In this document: positions 1 to 7,867 of the stretch, piece by piece
Numbering within the stretch: the stretch's first letter is position 1
Layout: the number at the start of each line of letters is the position of its first letter
NCBI RefSeq assembly: GCF_020537505.1
Contig: NZ_JAJBMO010000020.1
Coordinates: 1 to 64,000, forward strand
Direction: 5' to 3'
Length of the DNA stretch: 64,000 nucleotides
From: Blautia glucerasea
Lineage (GTDB): Bacteria > Bacillota > Clostridia > Lachnospirales > Lachnospiraceae
Position numbers and translations under genes: made by a program
The notes under the pieces: generated by a model
Databases searched by the model: none
Told to the model about the DNA's origin: nothing
Seen by the model: the letters and a program-made list of their open reading frames with translations, nothing else

Positions 1-345
1 ACATGTGTTGGTTTCCCGATACCTTTTGGCAACGGTAGATTAGAAAAGCCAGTAAATATGCGGGATAGCAGCTACGTCACCCACCCCCCCGTTGTTGTCA
101 TTACTGTTTCTTTCTTCCCTCTGCCAGTAACCAGCGATTTTGCAATGTATATTCACGTAGCCGCGCATTTCAGGAGCGGTTTTAGTGGAGGCGAGATCCG
201 ATGGTTACGAAGACTTAGGCGAGAGGGCTCTCCCGAGCGCCTTAGTCGTAGTTACCAGCTAGCTTGCCGGAACGTTGCGACGCGCGGCGGTGAATATACA
301 TTGTGAAATCGCGTCCGGGATAACGACCAACACATTAAATAGCAA
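1..345. other. Non-coding stretch of atypical composition
   Basis: No convincing gene is seen on either strand. The only long reading frame (58-306, plus) has no ribosome-binding site, no recognisable motif and an irregular composition. The stretch holds about 28 CpG dinucleotides in about 330 bases, clearly denser than the gene that follows, and lacks the A-rich linkers and hairpins seen in other gaps of this window. The serine dehydratase beta gene, usually directly upstream of the alpha gene, is absent here. It could be foreign DNA, a degenerate region or an assembly join; the sequence alone does not decide. Confidence 0.5.
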
Positions 346-375
346 CTTGGTAAATTCAAAAAAAGGAGAACAATC

Positions 376-1257
376 GTGGACTTAAACTACCATTCAATAG
401 AATCCCTGCTAAAAGCCGCAAAAGAACAAGGCACCCGCCTGTCCACCCTGGTCCTTTCGCAGCAGGCGGAGCAGATGGAACTGCCCAGGCAGGAAATATA
501 CGAAAAAATGAGAGACAATTACCGGGTTATGGCATCCTGCATCCAGCCTGGAAGTGCCCCGAACCTGAAAAGTACCAGTGGACTTACCGGCGGAGACGCC
601 TACCGGATGCGGACCGCGGTAGAACAAGGTAGAAATCTCACCGGCCCTCTCCTTGGCGGAGCTCTCTACCGGGCTCTTGCAGTATCAGAATTAAACGCCT
701 CCATGGGAAGAATCGTAGCAGCTCCCACAGCAGGAAGCTGTGGTATCGTGCCTGCAGCAGTGCTTACCATGCAGGAACAATATGATCTTACCGAAGAAGA
801 ATGCGTTATGTCCCTTTTTACTGCATCCGCAGTGGGAATGGTGATCGCCAATAACGCCTCCCTTGCAGGCGCCCAGGGAGGATGCCAGGCAGAATGCGGT
901 TCCGCGTCAGCCATGGCAGCCGCGGCCATTGTAGAATTGGCAGGGGGAACACCTGACATGATCGAATCCGCAATAGCCACTTCTCTTAAAAATATCCTGG
1001 GCCTTGTATGCGACCCAGTGGCAGGTCTGGTGGAAATCCCCTGCATTAAGCGAAACGCCTCCGGTGTAGCCGGAGCCTTCGTAGCAGCGGAGCTTGCCTT
1101 AGCAGGAATCCGAAGCGCCATCCCCGCAGATGAGGTCATCTGGTCCATGAAAAAGGTAGGCGACGTAATGCCAACTGCCCTGAAAGAAACCGCAGAAGGC
1201 GGCCTGGCAGCTACTCCAACCGGGCGAAAGCTGCATAAGCAGGTATTCGGAGAATAA
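376..1257 (+). CDS. sdaAA: L-serine dehydratase, iron-sulfur-dependent, alpha subunit
   Basis: The product matches the alpha subunit of the two-component, oxygen-sensitive [4Fe-4S] L-serine dehydratase, which deaminates L-serine to pyruvate and ammonia in the cytoplasm. The 293-residue length is normal for the family. The cysteine signatures AGSCGIVPAA, GCQAECGS and CDPVAGLVEIPC are present and fit the cluster ligands. The GTG start at 376 has an AAAAGGAG ribosome-binding site eight bases upstream. The beta subunit gene (sdaAB), usually immediately 5', is not in the 375 upstream bases, which look non-coding. Either sdaAB lies elsewhere or the contig is joined artificially just upstream. Function is secure; the operon context is unusual. 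Confidence 0.93.
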   Translation: MDLNYHSIESLLKAAKEQGTRLSTLVLSQQAEQMELPRQEIYEKMRDNYRVMASCIQPGSAPNLKSTSGLTGGDAYRMRTAVEQGRNLTGPLLGGALYRALAVSELNASMGRIVAAPTAGSCGIVPAAVLTMQEQYDLTEEECVMSLFTASAVGMVIANNASLAGAQGGCQAECGSASAMAAAAIVELAGGTPDMIESAIATSLKNILGLVCDPVAGLVEIPCIKRNASGVAGAFVAAELALAGIRSAIPADEVIWSMKKVGDVMPTALKETAEGGLAATPTGRKLHKQVFGE

Positions 1258-1310
1258 TACAGCTGCAAAAAGAAACATGAGAGAATTTGGGGTTAATACG
1301 TACAGATAAT

Positions 1311-1353
1311 ATTCTGCGAAGCGTGTTGCTGTGAAGGTCGTGAACAGTAACTG
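1311..1353 (+). repeat. Dispersed intergenic repeat, copy A
   Basis: The core GCGAAGCGTGTTGCTGTGAA followed by a GTGAACAGTAAC tail recurs with small changes near 29467-29505 and 63900-63938, and more loosely near 2720-2760 and 6535-6550. All copies are intergenic. This looks like a short non-autonomous repeat family of the genome. Confidence 0.6.
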
Positions 1354-1480
1354 ACTTATAAGGAAAATATTTCAAAATATTAAAAAACTGTTCCATAAAA
1401 CGCAAAAGTATGTTATCCTTTATTCATAAAATTGACATGTCTGTGTTTACAAACATGTTGGGAGTATAAAGGTGGCGAAG

Positions 1481-2638
1481 ATGAGCAAGAATACCAGGGA
1501 ACAGGAAATTCCATATTCCTATCTTGTAGATAATATAAAGATACTGTTGATTTTTCTCGTGGTTTTTAACCATATTATTGCATTTCAGCTGGTGAAGGCA
1601 GACCAGGTGGTGCGCTTTATCTGGTATGGAATTACGATTTTCCATATGCCGGCGTTTATTTTTATTTCAGGATATCTGTCCAAGAAGCCACAGGATGTGT
1701 TAAAGAATGTTAAGAATTTATTGATCCCTTACATTCTGGGGTACACGCTTACCTGGGCGTCACAGATCTGGCTGGGAACGAACATGGATTACGAACTGCT
1801 TCGTCCATCCGGAACGGTTATGTGGTATTTGCTTGCATTGTTTGCATACCGCCTGACTATTGAAGCTTTTGGTAAAATACGGTTTATTGTACCGCTTAGC
1901 ATTATTTTCGCTTTGTGGGCAGGAACCAGGATGGAGTTCAGCACATTTTTATCCACTTCCAGAATCGTGGTATTTTTCCCATTCTTTGTGGCTGGATATC
2001 TGTGGAAGAGCGAATACACCAAGGTGATTCGCAGGTTTAAAGGGAGGATTGTAGTAGCACTTTTTGTGATCATCCTGTTATTTGTGGCTACCAATTATAT
2101 GATCGGCAATAACATTCCGGTAGATCTTTTCCGTGGCAATCATTCTTATCTGGCCAGTGGAATGGACAATGTACAGGGAATGGTAGTCAGGGGAATGATG
2201 TATCTCATCTCCTTTACCGTGATCTTTGCGCTGCTTGCCCTTATGCCGGACAGGCGTCATCCATTTATTTTCCTGGGAAGGAATACAATGGGGATTTACT
2301 TTTTCCATTATCCCATCATGATCCTGATGAATGGACTTATGATCCTGAACATTCCACAGCTTCTGAATGTGTGGGCGCTGTTTGGAATATCGGTACTGTT
2401 TGTGCTGATACTTGGAAGCCTTCCGGTGGACTGGATCTACACCAACATCATGGGTCTTATTACATTCCTTCTTTTCAAACGGGAGAAGAAGGTGGAGGAT
2501 GAGGGACTGGAAGATGAGTATGACAATGACGAGGAAGACAGATTTGCAGTATTAGCCCAGCGGCAGATGGCAATCGACGAGCTTGCCGCCATGCTGGATA
2601 CGGAAGAGAAGGAAGAGCATGAAGAAGGACAGTCCTGA
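1481..2638 (+). CDS. Membrane acyltransferase, family 3 / fucose 4-O-acetylase type
   Basis: An integral membrane protein with about ten hydrophobic segments, starting with the acyltransferase-3 signature: a first helix containing DNIKILLIFLVVFNH with a conserved histidine, followed by FHMPAFIFISGYLSKK. Such proteins move acetyl or other acyl groups onto exported sugars or lipids at the cytoplasmic membrane. The C-terminal tail (about the last 55 residues) is very acidic and probably cytosolic. ATG 1481 is preferred, with AGGTGG five bases upstream; GTG 1472 with GGGAG is an equally workable start. The following genes concern cell-surface polymers, so it may decorate the same product. The substrate cannot be told from the sequence. 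Confidence 0.82.
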   Translation: MSKNTREQEIPYSYLVDNIKILLIFLVVFNHIIAFQLVKADQVVRFIWYGITIFHMPAFIFISGYLSKKPQDVLKNVKNLLIPYILGYTLTWASQIWLGTNMDYELLRPSGTVMWYLLALFAYRLTIEAFGKIRFIVPLSIIFALWAGTRMEFSTFLSTSRIVVFFPFFVAGYLWKSEYTKVIRRFKGRIVVALFVIILLFVATNYMIGNNIPVDLFRGNHSYLASGMDNVQGMVVRGMMYLISFTVIFALLALMPDRRHPFIFLGRNTMGIYFFHYPIMILMNGLMILNIPQLLNVWALFGISVLFVLILGSLPVDWIYTNIMGLITFLLFKREKKVEDEGLEDEYDNDEEDRFAVLAQRQMAIDELAAMLDTEEKEEHEEGQS

Positions 2639-2691
2639 GGGATTGTCTTTCTTTGCTTAAAATGATATACTAATTATATTTAGGGTTGTTG

Positions 2692-2765
2692 TTTGCGGAA
2701 TCGTGCGAATGCATGATTTCTGTGCATCGCGAAGGGGTTCTGGTCACGGAGTGAACAGGAAGCCC
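2692..2765 (+). repeat. Dispersed intergenic repeat, copy B
   Basis: The block GAATGCATGATTTCTGTGCA followed by a GCGAAGG core and a GTGAACAG tail matches the second half of the copy at 29430-29505 closely. It lies in the gap before the nucleotidyltransferase gene. The rest of that 198-base gap shows only AT-rich promoter-like sequence and a weak GGGGAAAATAT ribosome-binding site. Confidence 0.6.
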
Positions 2766-2836
2766 ATGGGGAGGGGCGAGGCAGACCGTGATGGTTTTTT
2801 TATGTTGACAGGGAGTAATTTTACAGGGGAAAATAT

Positions 2837-4168
2837 ATGAAGCGAGTGATTACCTATGGAACCTTCGATCTGTTCCATGAAGGGCATTATAATATTTTAA
2901 AGCGTGCCAGGGCGCTGGGCGATTATCTGATCGTGGGCGTGACCAGCGAGAGCTACGATATTGAGCGTGGAAAGCTGAATGTGCGGGACAGTCTTCTGAA
3001 GAGGATTGAGAATGTGCGCCGTACCGGTTTTGCCGACGAGATCATCATTGAGGAATATCAGGGACAGAAGCTCAGTGATATCATTAAATATAAGGTGGAT
3101 CTTCTTGTACTGGGGTCTGACTGGCGTGGTAAATTCGATTATCTGAAGAACTACTGTGATGTGAAATATCTGGAGCGTACCAAGAATATTTCCAGCACCA
3201 AGCTGCGGGGGGAAGGAATCACCTACACAGTCGGTGTGGTTACAGATGACGACAAGGATAATGGTATTGTATGGGAGACAAAATACGTCAGCGGTCTTCA
3301 TGTAGAATGCGTTTTTTCCGAGAATGAAGAAGCTGCCAGGTCTTTCTGTGATAAATATGAACTGGATTCTTATTATTGCGTGGGAGCAGACACCAGCGAG
3401 TGGGAGCAGGGCTTTGACTGCTTTTTGTCCCAGGTGGATATGGTATATATTAAGACAGCCCAGGAGAAGCGTGAGAAGTATATCCGCAGATCTCTGGAAC
3501 AGGGAAAATATGTGATCAGTGATGCGCCTATGGCGGAGAATAAAGAGAAGCTGGAGGAGCTGTTTGCACTGGCTGCGGCACACCATGTTCTTCTTGTGGA
3601 GAAGATCAATCTGGTGTATCTGCGGGCGTTTAATCAGCTTGTATGGCAGACACACAGCGCTCTTGTGGGAGATATTGTGTGTGTGAAATGTTCCATTTCC
3701 CAGGATCATTTCGAAGGCGGACGAAGCTTTTCCGAGACCGCAGTTCTGCCATTGTGTGCCATCATTAAGATTCTGGGCAAGGATTACCAGGAAGTGAAAT
3801 CAAATGTAGTGAGGGATAAGTCCGGGAACTGCATTTACGATATGATCACCATGAAGTATCAGGATGCGCTTGCCACGATCGAAATCGGATCCTCAGTAGA
3901 TGTGGAGGACGAATTTGTTGTAATTGGAACGAAGGGGCGCGTGACCATTCCGGACGACTGGTGGAACACCGGATATTTTGAGGCGAAGATTGACGACAGT
4001 AAGGGCTTGAAGCGGTTCTGCTTTAATTTTGAGGGTAACGGACTCCGTTATCTTTTACAGGAACTGCTAATCATGATCAGTGATGAGAGAACGGAATGTA
4101 CCAGACTTTTTAATGAGGAATCAGAGACCCTGGCAGACATTCTGGAAATCATAGACCAGAGAGGATAA
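2837..4168 (+). CDS. TagD-like cytidylyltransferase fused to an oxidoreductase-like domain
   Basis: Residues 1-130 are a glycerol-3-phosphate cytidylyltransferase-type domain: YGTFDLFHEGH with the HxGH nucleotide-binding motif, and RTKNISSTKLR matching the family's RTxGISTT signature. Such domains make CDP-activated alcohols for teichoic-acid-like polymers. Residues about 145-443 resemble a Gfo/Idh/MocA NAD-dependent oxidoreductase (alpha/beta N-half, then a large beta-sheet C-half), though the classical glycine-rich dinucleotide loop is weak. A single polypeptide that would reduce or oxidise a polyol phosphate and couple it to CDP is the natural reading, by analogy with other CDP-polyol pathways. 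The downstream LicD gene starts four bases later, so they are co-translated. The identity of the sugar alcohol is unknown. Confidence 0.78.
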   Translation: MKRVITYGTFDLFHEGHYNILKRARALGDYLIVGVTSESYDIERGKLNVRDSLLKRIENVRRTGFADEIIIEEYQGQKLSDIIKYKVDLLVLGSDWRGKFDYLKNYCDVKYLERTKNISSTKLRGEGITYTVGVVTDDDKDNGIVWETKYVSGLHVECVFSENEEAARSFCDKYELDSYYCVGADTSEWEQGFDCFLSQVDMVYIKTAQEKREKYIRRSLEQGKYVISDAPMAENKEKLEELFALAAAHHVLLVEKINLVYLRAFNQLVWQTHSALVGDIVCVKCSISQDHFEGGRSFSETAVLPLCAIIKILGKDYQEVKSNVVRDKSGNCIYDMITMKYQDALATIEIGSSVDVEDEFVVIGTKGRVTIPDDWWNTGYFEAKIDDSKGLKRFCFNFEGNGLRYLLQELLIMISDERTECTRLFNEESETLADILEIIDQRG

Positions 4169-4171
4169 CCA

Positions 4172-6460
4172 ATGACAGAGAAACAGGAACATCTGCTGCA
4201 GCTTTTCCGTGAGCTGGATGAAATCTGTAAAGAGAATAATCTGAGATATGTAATGGCAGGAGGGACTGCCATTGGCGTTGTGCGAAACGAGGGCTTTATT
4301 CCCTGGGACGACGACGTGGATATCTATATGCCAAGAGACGACTGGAACAAACTGGTGGAGATTTCCAGCTCCGTACTTCCGGAGCACCGCGCCCTTCAGT
4401 GCGTGGATGTGGATCGGAATTACACCAATACATTTCCCAGATATGTTGCTACGGACAGCTGCGCCCTGCATAAGCACCAGATCATAGGAAGGGACAGTGC
4501 TGGTGAGATCATTGATGTGCTGACTCTGGATCCCATTCCAGCTGACGATAAGGAATATGAGAAATACCGTACCCATATGATGATCTACTCGGAGCTGGTA
4601 AATATGGTAGTGGTATACGGTGCCCGCTGGGAGATCCCGGTGACAACCTATCTGTGGTGGCTGTTTTCCTATACCTTTCTTGGAAAAGACCGTACACTGA
4701 AGAAGCTGGAGAAGATCATGTATTCTTATGAGGAGGCCGACTGTCCGCGCTATGCAATGCGCTGGGGAGGATGCCCGTTCCTTTTTGACAAGGACATGAT
4801 GTTTCCTGTGAAATATATGAATTTTGAAAATATTAAGGTCATGGTGCCGAACCGGATGAGTGATTATCTGATCTGGCATTACGGAGATGAGTGGTCTTAC
4901 ATTCCGCCTCACGGGGAGAGAGAGTCCCATGACGCGGTTACGGTGGAGGGAATCACGTACAAAGAGCTTCGTGATGATTACCTGCCAGGTATCCGCAAGG
5001 GCAAGCTGCGCAGGGATTCTGTGTGGCGCAAGATTTATTCTCTTGCAGGAGCAAAACGCAACCACAGGATGCAGCATAAGCGTAACCTTTTGCTTGCAAA
5101 GAGTACGGTGATGGATCTGCAGGCGCGGATTTCTGAGCATCCTCAGGGAATTAAGGGTCTCTTGGCAGAACGTGATTTTAAAGAATTAAATGAGATTTTT
5201 AACAGATATTTTCAGATACAGTTAAGTGCTCCTTTTATTGGAAGAGAGGACTTTGGAGGTATTTATGCCTTTTATCATCCGGTGCTTCTGGAGATCAGTG
5301 ATGAGGCCTTTTATGCGGCAATGCTCACTCTGGTTTACACAGAGCGGATCGGCAAGGCATGGCGGATGCTGGTTGTGAAGGAGCAGACAGGAACCCTGCC
5401 CTCCGATATGGCACAGCTGAAATCCGACATTGAGCTTTTCAGAAGAGCTGTCTGTGATTATGAGTTTAAACGCTGCCAGGAGGCGGAGGATACACTGGCG
5501 CCGCTGATGGAGCGCTACCCGGAAGTGCCGGGCTTTGTGAAGTTTAAGAGCCGTTTTCTCATGGAACGTGCCCGCAATGGCATTGATGTGGTGGAAGCAG
5601 AGATTTATATGGATGAGGCACTACGGCTTTTTCCGGAGGATGGCTATTTCCTGAAATATAAGGGAGAGCTTCTCTGGATGAAGGGCAGATGTGCAGATGC
5701 ACTGGAGCTTTTCGCCCAGGCCAGGGAGAAGACCAATAACGGAATTACCCAGCTGGAGCTGGATAAATTCCTGAATCCTTATGGAAAAGAAACAGTGAAA
5801 ACCTGCCAGATGCTTTTGGATTATGGACAGAAAGAGAGCGCCATGAAGCTGATGGATCTTTGGTACCGGCTTTTGCCTGATAATCTGCCAGTACGGGAAT
5901 ACTATTATCTGTCCCGGGCAAATGTGGCGAAAACACGTCAGGAGATGGAAGAACTGGTGGAAGAGATCCTGAAGCGGATCGATAAGGAAAATGCTGAAAG
6001 TCCTGCGGAGAATAACGATACAGAGATTTATAAGCGTGCACTGACAAGAGCCTGGGAGCGTCTGGGCTATCCGACGGAGCTGGCAAAGGTTCGTACGGAT
6101 CTGGTTTATGCCAAAGAAATGGATGATCTGGAGTGGCTTGCAGAGCGGGCTAAGGATTGTCAGATCCGCAAGGAGAAGCGTGCGCAGGTATATAAAGTGA
6201 TCGGTGACGTGAGAAGAAAACAGGGCCAGACGGATGCGGCATTTAAGAATTACCAGGAAGCTGTCCGGCAGATGGGAACAGGTTTTATCCGCACAGAGCT
6301 TGCCAGGATTTTCTTTACAGATCTTTATGAAGGAAGCAGAAGAGCGGCTGTTTATGCAAAGGCCGGGGATGCTTCTGATTATCTGGACCAGTGGCTTGGC
6401 AGATATGGAAGTGTAGAGGAATTGCAGCAGCTGGTGGAGAAGTTACGGTTCACTCCATGA
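4172..6460 (+). CDS. LicD family phosphotransferase with C-terminal TPR-like repeats
   Basis: The first 270 residues form a LicD-type nucleotidyltransferase-fold domain: GGTAIGVVRNEG followed by the metal-binding IPWDDDVDIYMP motif, typical of enzymes that transfer phosphocholine or other phospho-alcohols from CDP carriers to surface glycans. From about residue 300 the protein is almost all helical, with TPR-like stretches such as PEDGYFLKYKGELLWMKGR, CADALELFAQAREK and GDVRRKQGQTDAAFKNYQEA, likely a protein-interaction scaffold. At 762 residues it is far longer than plain LicD (about 270). It lies three bases after the CDP-forming enzyme, which could supply its donor. The TPR half may dock it to the related protein encoded next. 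No signal peptide is seen. Confidence 0.82.
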   Translation: MTEKQEHLLQLFRELDEICKENNLRYVMAGGTAIGVVRNEGFIPWDDDVDIYMPRDDWNKLVEISSSVLPEHRALQCVDVDRNYTNTFPRYVATDSCALHKHQIIGRDSAGEIIDVLTLDPIPADDKEYEKYRTHMMIYSELVNMVVVYGARWEIPVTTYLWWLFSYTFLGKDRTLKKLEKIMYSYEEADCPRYAMRWGGCPFLFDKDMMFPVKYMNFENIKVMVPNRMSDYLIWHYGDEWSYIPPHGERESHDAVTVEGITYKELRDDYLPGIRKGKLRRDSVWRKIYSLAGAKRNHRMQHKRNLLLAKSTVMDLQARISEHPQGIKGLLAERDFKELNEIFNRYFQIQLSAPFIGREDFGGIYAFYHPVLLEISDEAFYAAMLTLVYTERIGKAWRMLVVKEQTGTLPSDMAQLKSDIELFRRAVCDYEFKRCQEAEDTLAPLMERYPEVPGFVKFKSRFLMERARNGIDVVEAEIYMDEALRLFPEDGYFLKYKGELLWMKGRCADALELFAQAREKTNNGITQLELDKFLNPYGKETVKTCQMLLDYGQKESAMKLMDLWYRLLPDNLPVREYYYLSRANVAKTRQEMEELVEEILKRIDKENAESPAENNDTEIYKRALTRAWERLGYPTELAKVRTDLVYAKEMDDLEWLAERAKDCQIRKEKRAQVYKVIGDVRRKQGQTDAAFKNYQEAVRQMGTGFIRTELARIFFTDLYEGSRRAAVYAKAGDASDYLDQWLGRYGSVEELQQLVEKLRFTP

Positions 6461-6469
6461 CTAGTAAAC

Positions 6470-6560
6470 GTTTCGCGCTGCAGCCCTTGGGTTTTCTGTG
6501 AACTATGTTTACAAAAAACACCTGGTGGAATTTAACCAGTGAACAGTAACGGAGAAAGAT
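6470..6560 (-). repeat. Dispersed intergenic repeat, copy C (inverted relative to copy D)
   Basis: The block GGGTTTTCTGTGAACTATGT with a following TTTACAAAAAACACCTG is the reverse complement of 29382-29430 with few differences, and the block ends in GTGAACAGTAAC like the other copies. It fills most of the 172-base gap between the two LicD-like genes. Opposite orientation at two sites argues for mobility rather than local duplication. Confidence 0.6.
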
Positions 6561-6632
6561 CTTACGTAAGTGCAGTGATTTCTCAGTGACAACGAAAATG
6601 ACTATGAATGGATAGATGGGAGCAGACATAGT

Positions 6633-7790
6633 TTGAATAGAGAGATTAAGGAAGTTGTGAAGCTTCTGGGCGAAATAGACAAAATATGTAAAAGAGAAGG
6701 AATTCCGTATTATCTGGGACCGCAGCTGACTTTGTGCTGTGTTACCGGACAGGAGGTCACCAGTCCCCATGCCGGAGTGGTTTATATGCGCGCTGCGGAC
6801 ATGGAGCGTTTCCGCCTGGCTTTTGAAAGAGAGCCGCAGGATGGAAGAATTGTGGAATCCATGAATAATAATAAGCGGTTTTATGGATTTTTCCTTCGTT
6901 ATACAGATCTTAATACATTATGCTTCCGTCTGAATGAGGGAAGAAGCTACAAATATCCTGGTATGGGCGTGGATATCCTGCCTCTTCGTGGAAAACAGCG
7001 TTTCCGGCTGGCGCATCTGTGGACAAGAGCCCAGGAGGTTGGCTGGAATGAGCTGGCAGACTACTATGGAGACCGGCGGAGCAAGAAAAGGGCACTCTGC
7101 AGAATGGCTATGAGGCTTCGCCTGCTCACTGGCAGAGGCCGCCTGGGAAAGAGTCTGTACCGTATGCTTTGCAGACGGATGAACGTGGAGAACACCCAGG
7201 AGTATGTAGTGCGTCTGAAGAAAAAGACGAAATATTTTCCAGTGGAAACCTTTGACGAGACCAGAACAGTGGAGCTTGAGGGGAAGAAATTTCCAGTCCC
7301 GGCTGATACCAATACGTATCTGACCAGGTATTATGGGGCAGACTATCAGCAGAAGGTGCTGCCGGTTTATACTCCGAAGGTATCGGAGATGGTAAGTGCC
7401 CGGATTCGTTATGAGGACTATTTCCAGGAAGTGGGCAGCCAGAAGAGCTTTATCCGGAAGCGTATGCGCACCAGAAAGAAATCCGGACGTGCGGCCAGAA
7501 GAAAAAAGTATCTGAACTGGAGCTGGAATTATGTAAAGTTCTGTGCTTACAAAATTGAGCTTGAGAAGTATTACCTGGATAATAAAGATTATATTATAAA
7601 TCTGTATAAGAATAAGGATTATCCGGCTCTTGAGAAGGCGTTTAATCCGTATACCAGGGCGACTGTGAAGAGCCTTAAGAATGATGAGATCTTTATTCCC
7701 GATGAAGAGCTCCAGCATATTTACCTGGATGTGCTAAATAAGGCAGGACGCACCAGGCTGAAGGCGAAGATCGAGAAGTTTTGGAAGTAG
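6633..7790 (+). CDS. LicD-related protein lacking the acidic metal-binding motif
   Basis: The N-terminal 100 residues align by eye with the upstream LicD protein: both begin with a helix containing LLGEIDKICK or LFRELDEICK and reach a position where LicD has the DDDVD metal motif. Here that motif is replaced by HAGVVYMRAADM, so phosphotransfer chemistry is doubtful unless other acidic residues substitute. The middle is rich in Arg and Lys (RMRTRKKSGRAARRKK), suggesting contact with membrane phospholipid or polyanion. The start is TTG at 6633 with GGGAG about ten bases upstream; no in-frame ATG is better placed. A non-catalytic partner or substrate-binding role is inferred. Confidence 0.62.
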   Translation: MNREIKEVVKLLGEIDKICKREGIPYYLGPQLTLCCVTGQEVTSPHAGVVYMRAADMERFRLAFEREPQDGRIVESMNNNKRFYGFFLRYTDLNTLCFRLNEGRSYKYPGMGVDILPLRGKQRFRLAHLWTRAQEVGWNELADYYGDRRSKKRALCRMAMRLRLLTGRGRLGKSLYRMLCRRMNVENTQEYVVRLKKKTKYFPVETFDETRTVELEGKKFPVPADTNTYLTRYYGADYQQKVLPVYTPKVSEMVSARIRYEDYFQEVGSQKSFIRKRMRTRKKSGRAARRKKYLNWSWNYVKFCAYKIELEKYYLDNKDYIINLYKNKDYPALEKAFNPYTRATVKSLKNDEIFIPDEELQHIYLDVLNKAGRTRLKAKIEKFWK

Positions 7791-7867
7791 AAGACAGGAA
7801 AAGACTGTGATGTTACGATTTTTTTGGGGGATTTTCCTGTGAAGAATACAGCAGAAAGGCTGAGAAT

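Noticed and set aside
58..306. 82-codon reading frame in the first 345 bases
   Set aside because: No ribosome-binding site, no protein-like pattern and no family; treated as chance.
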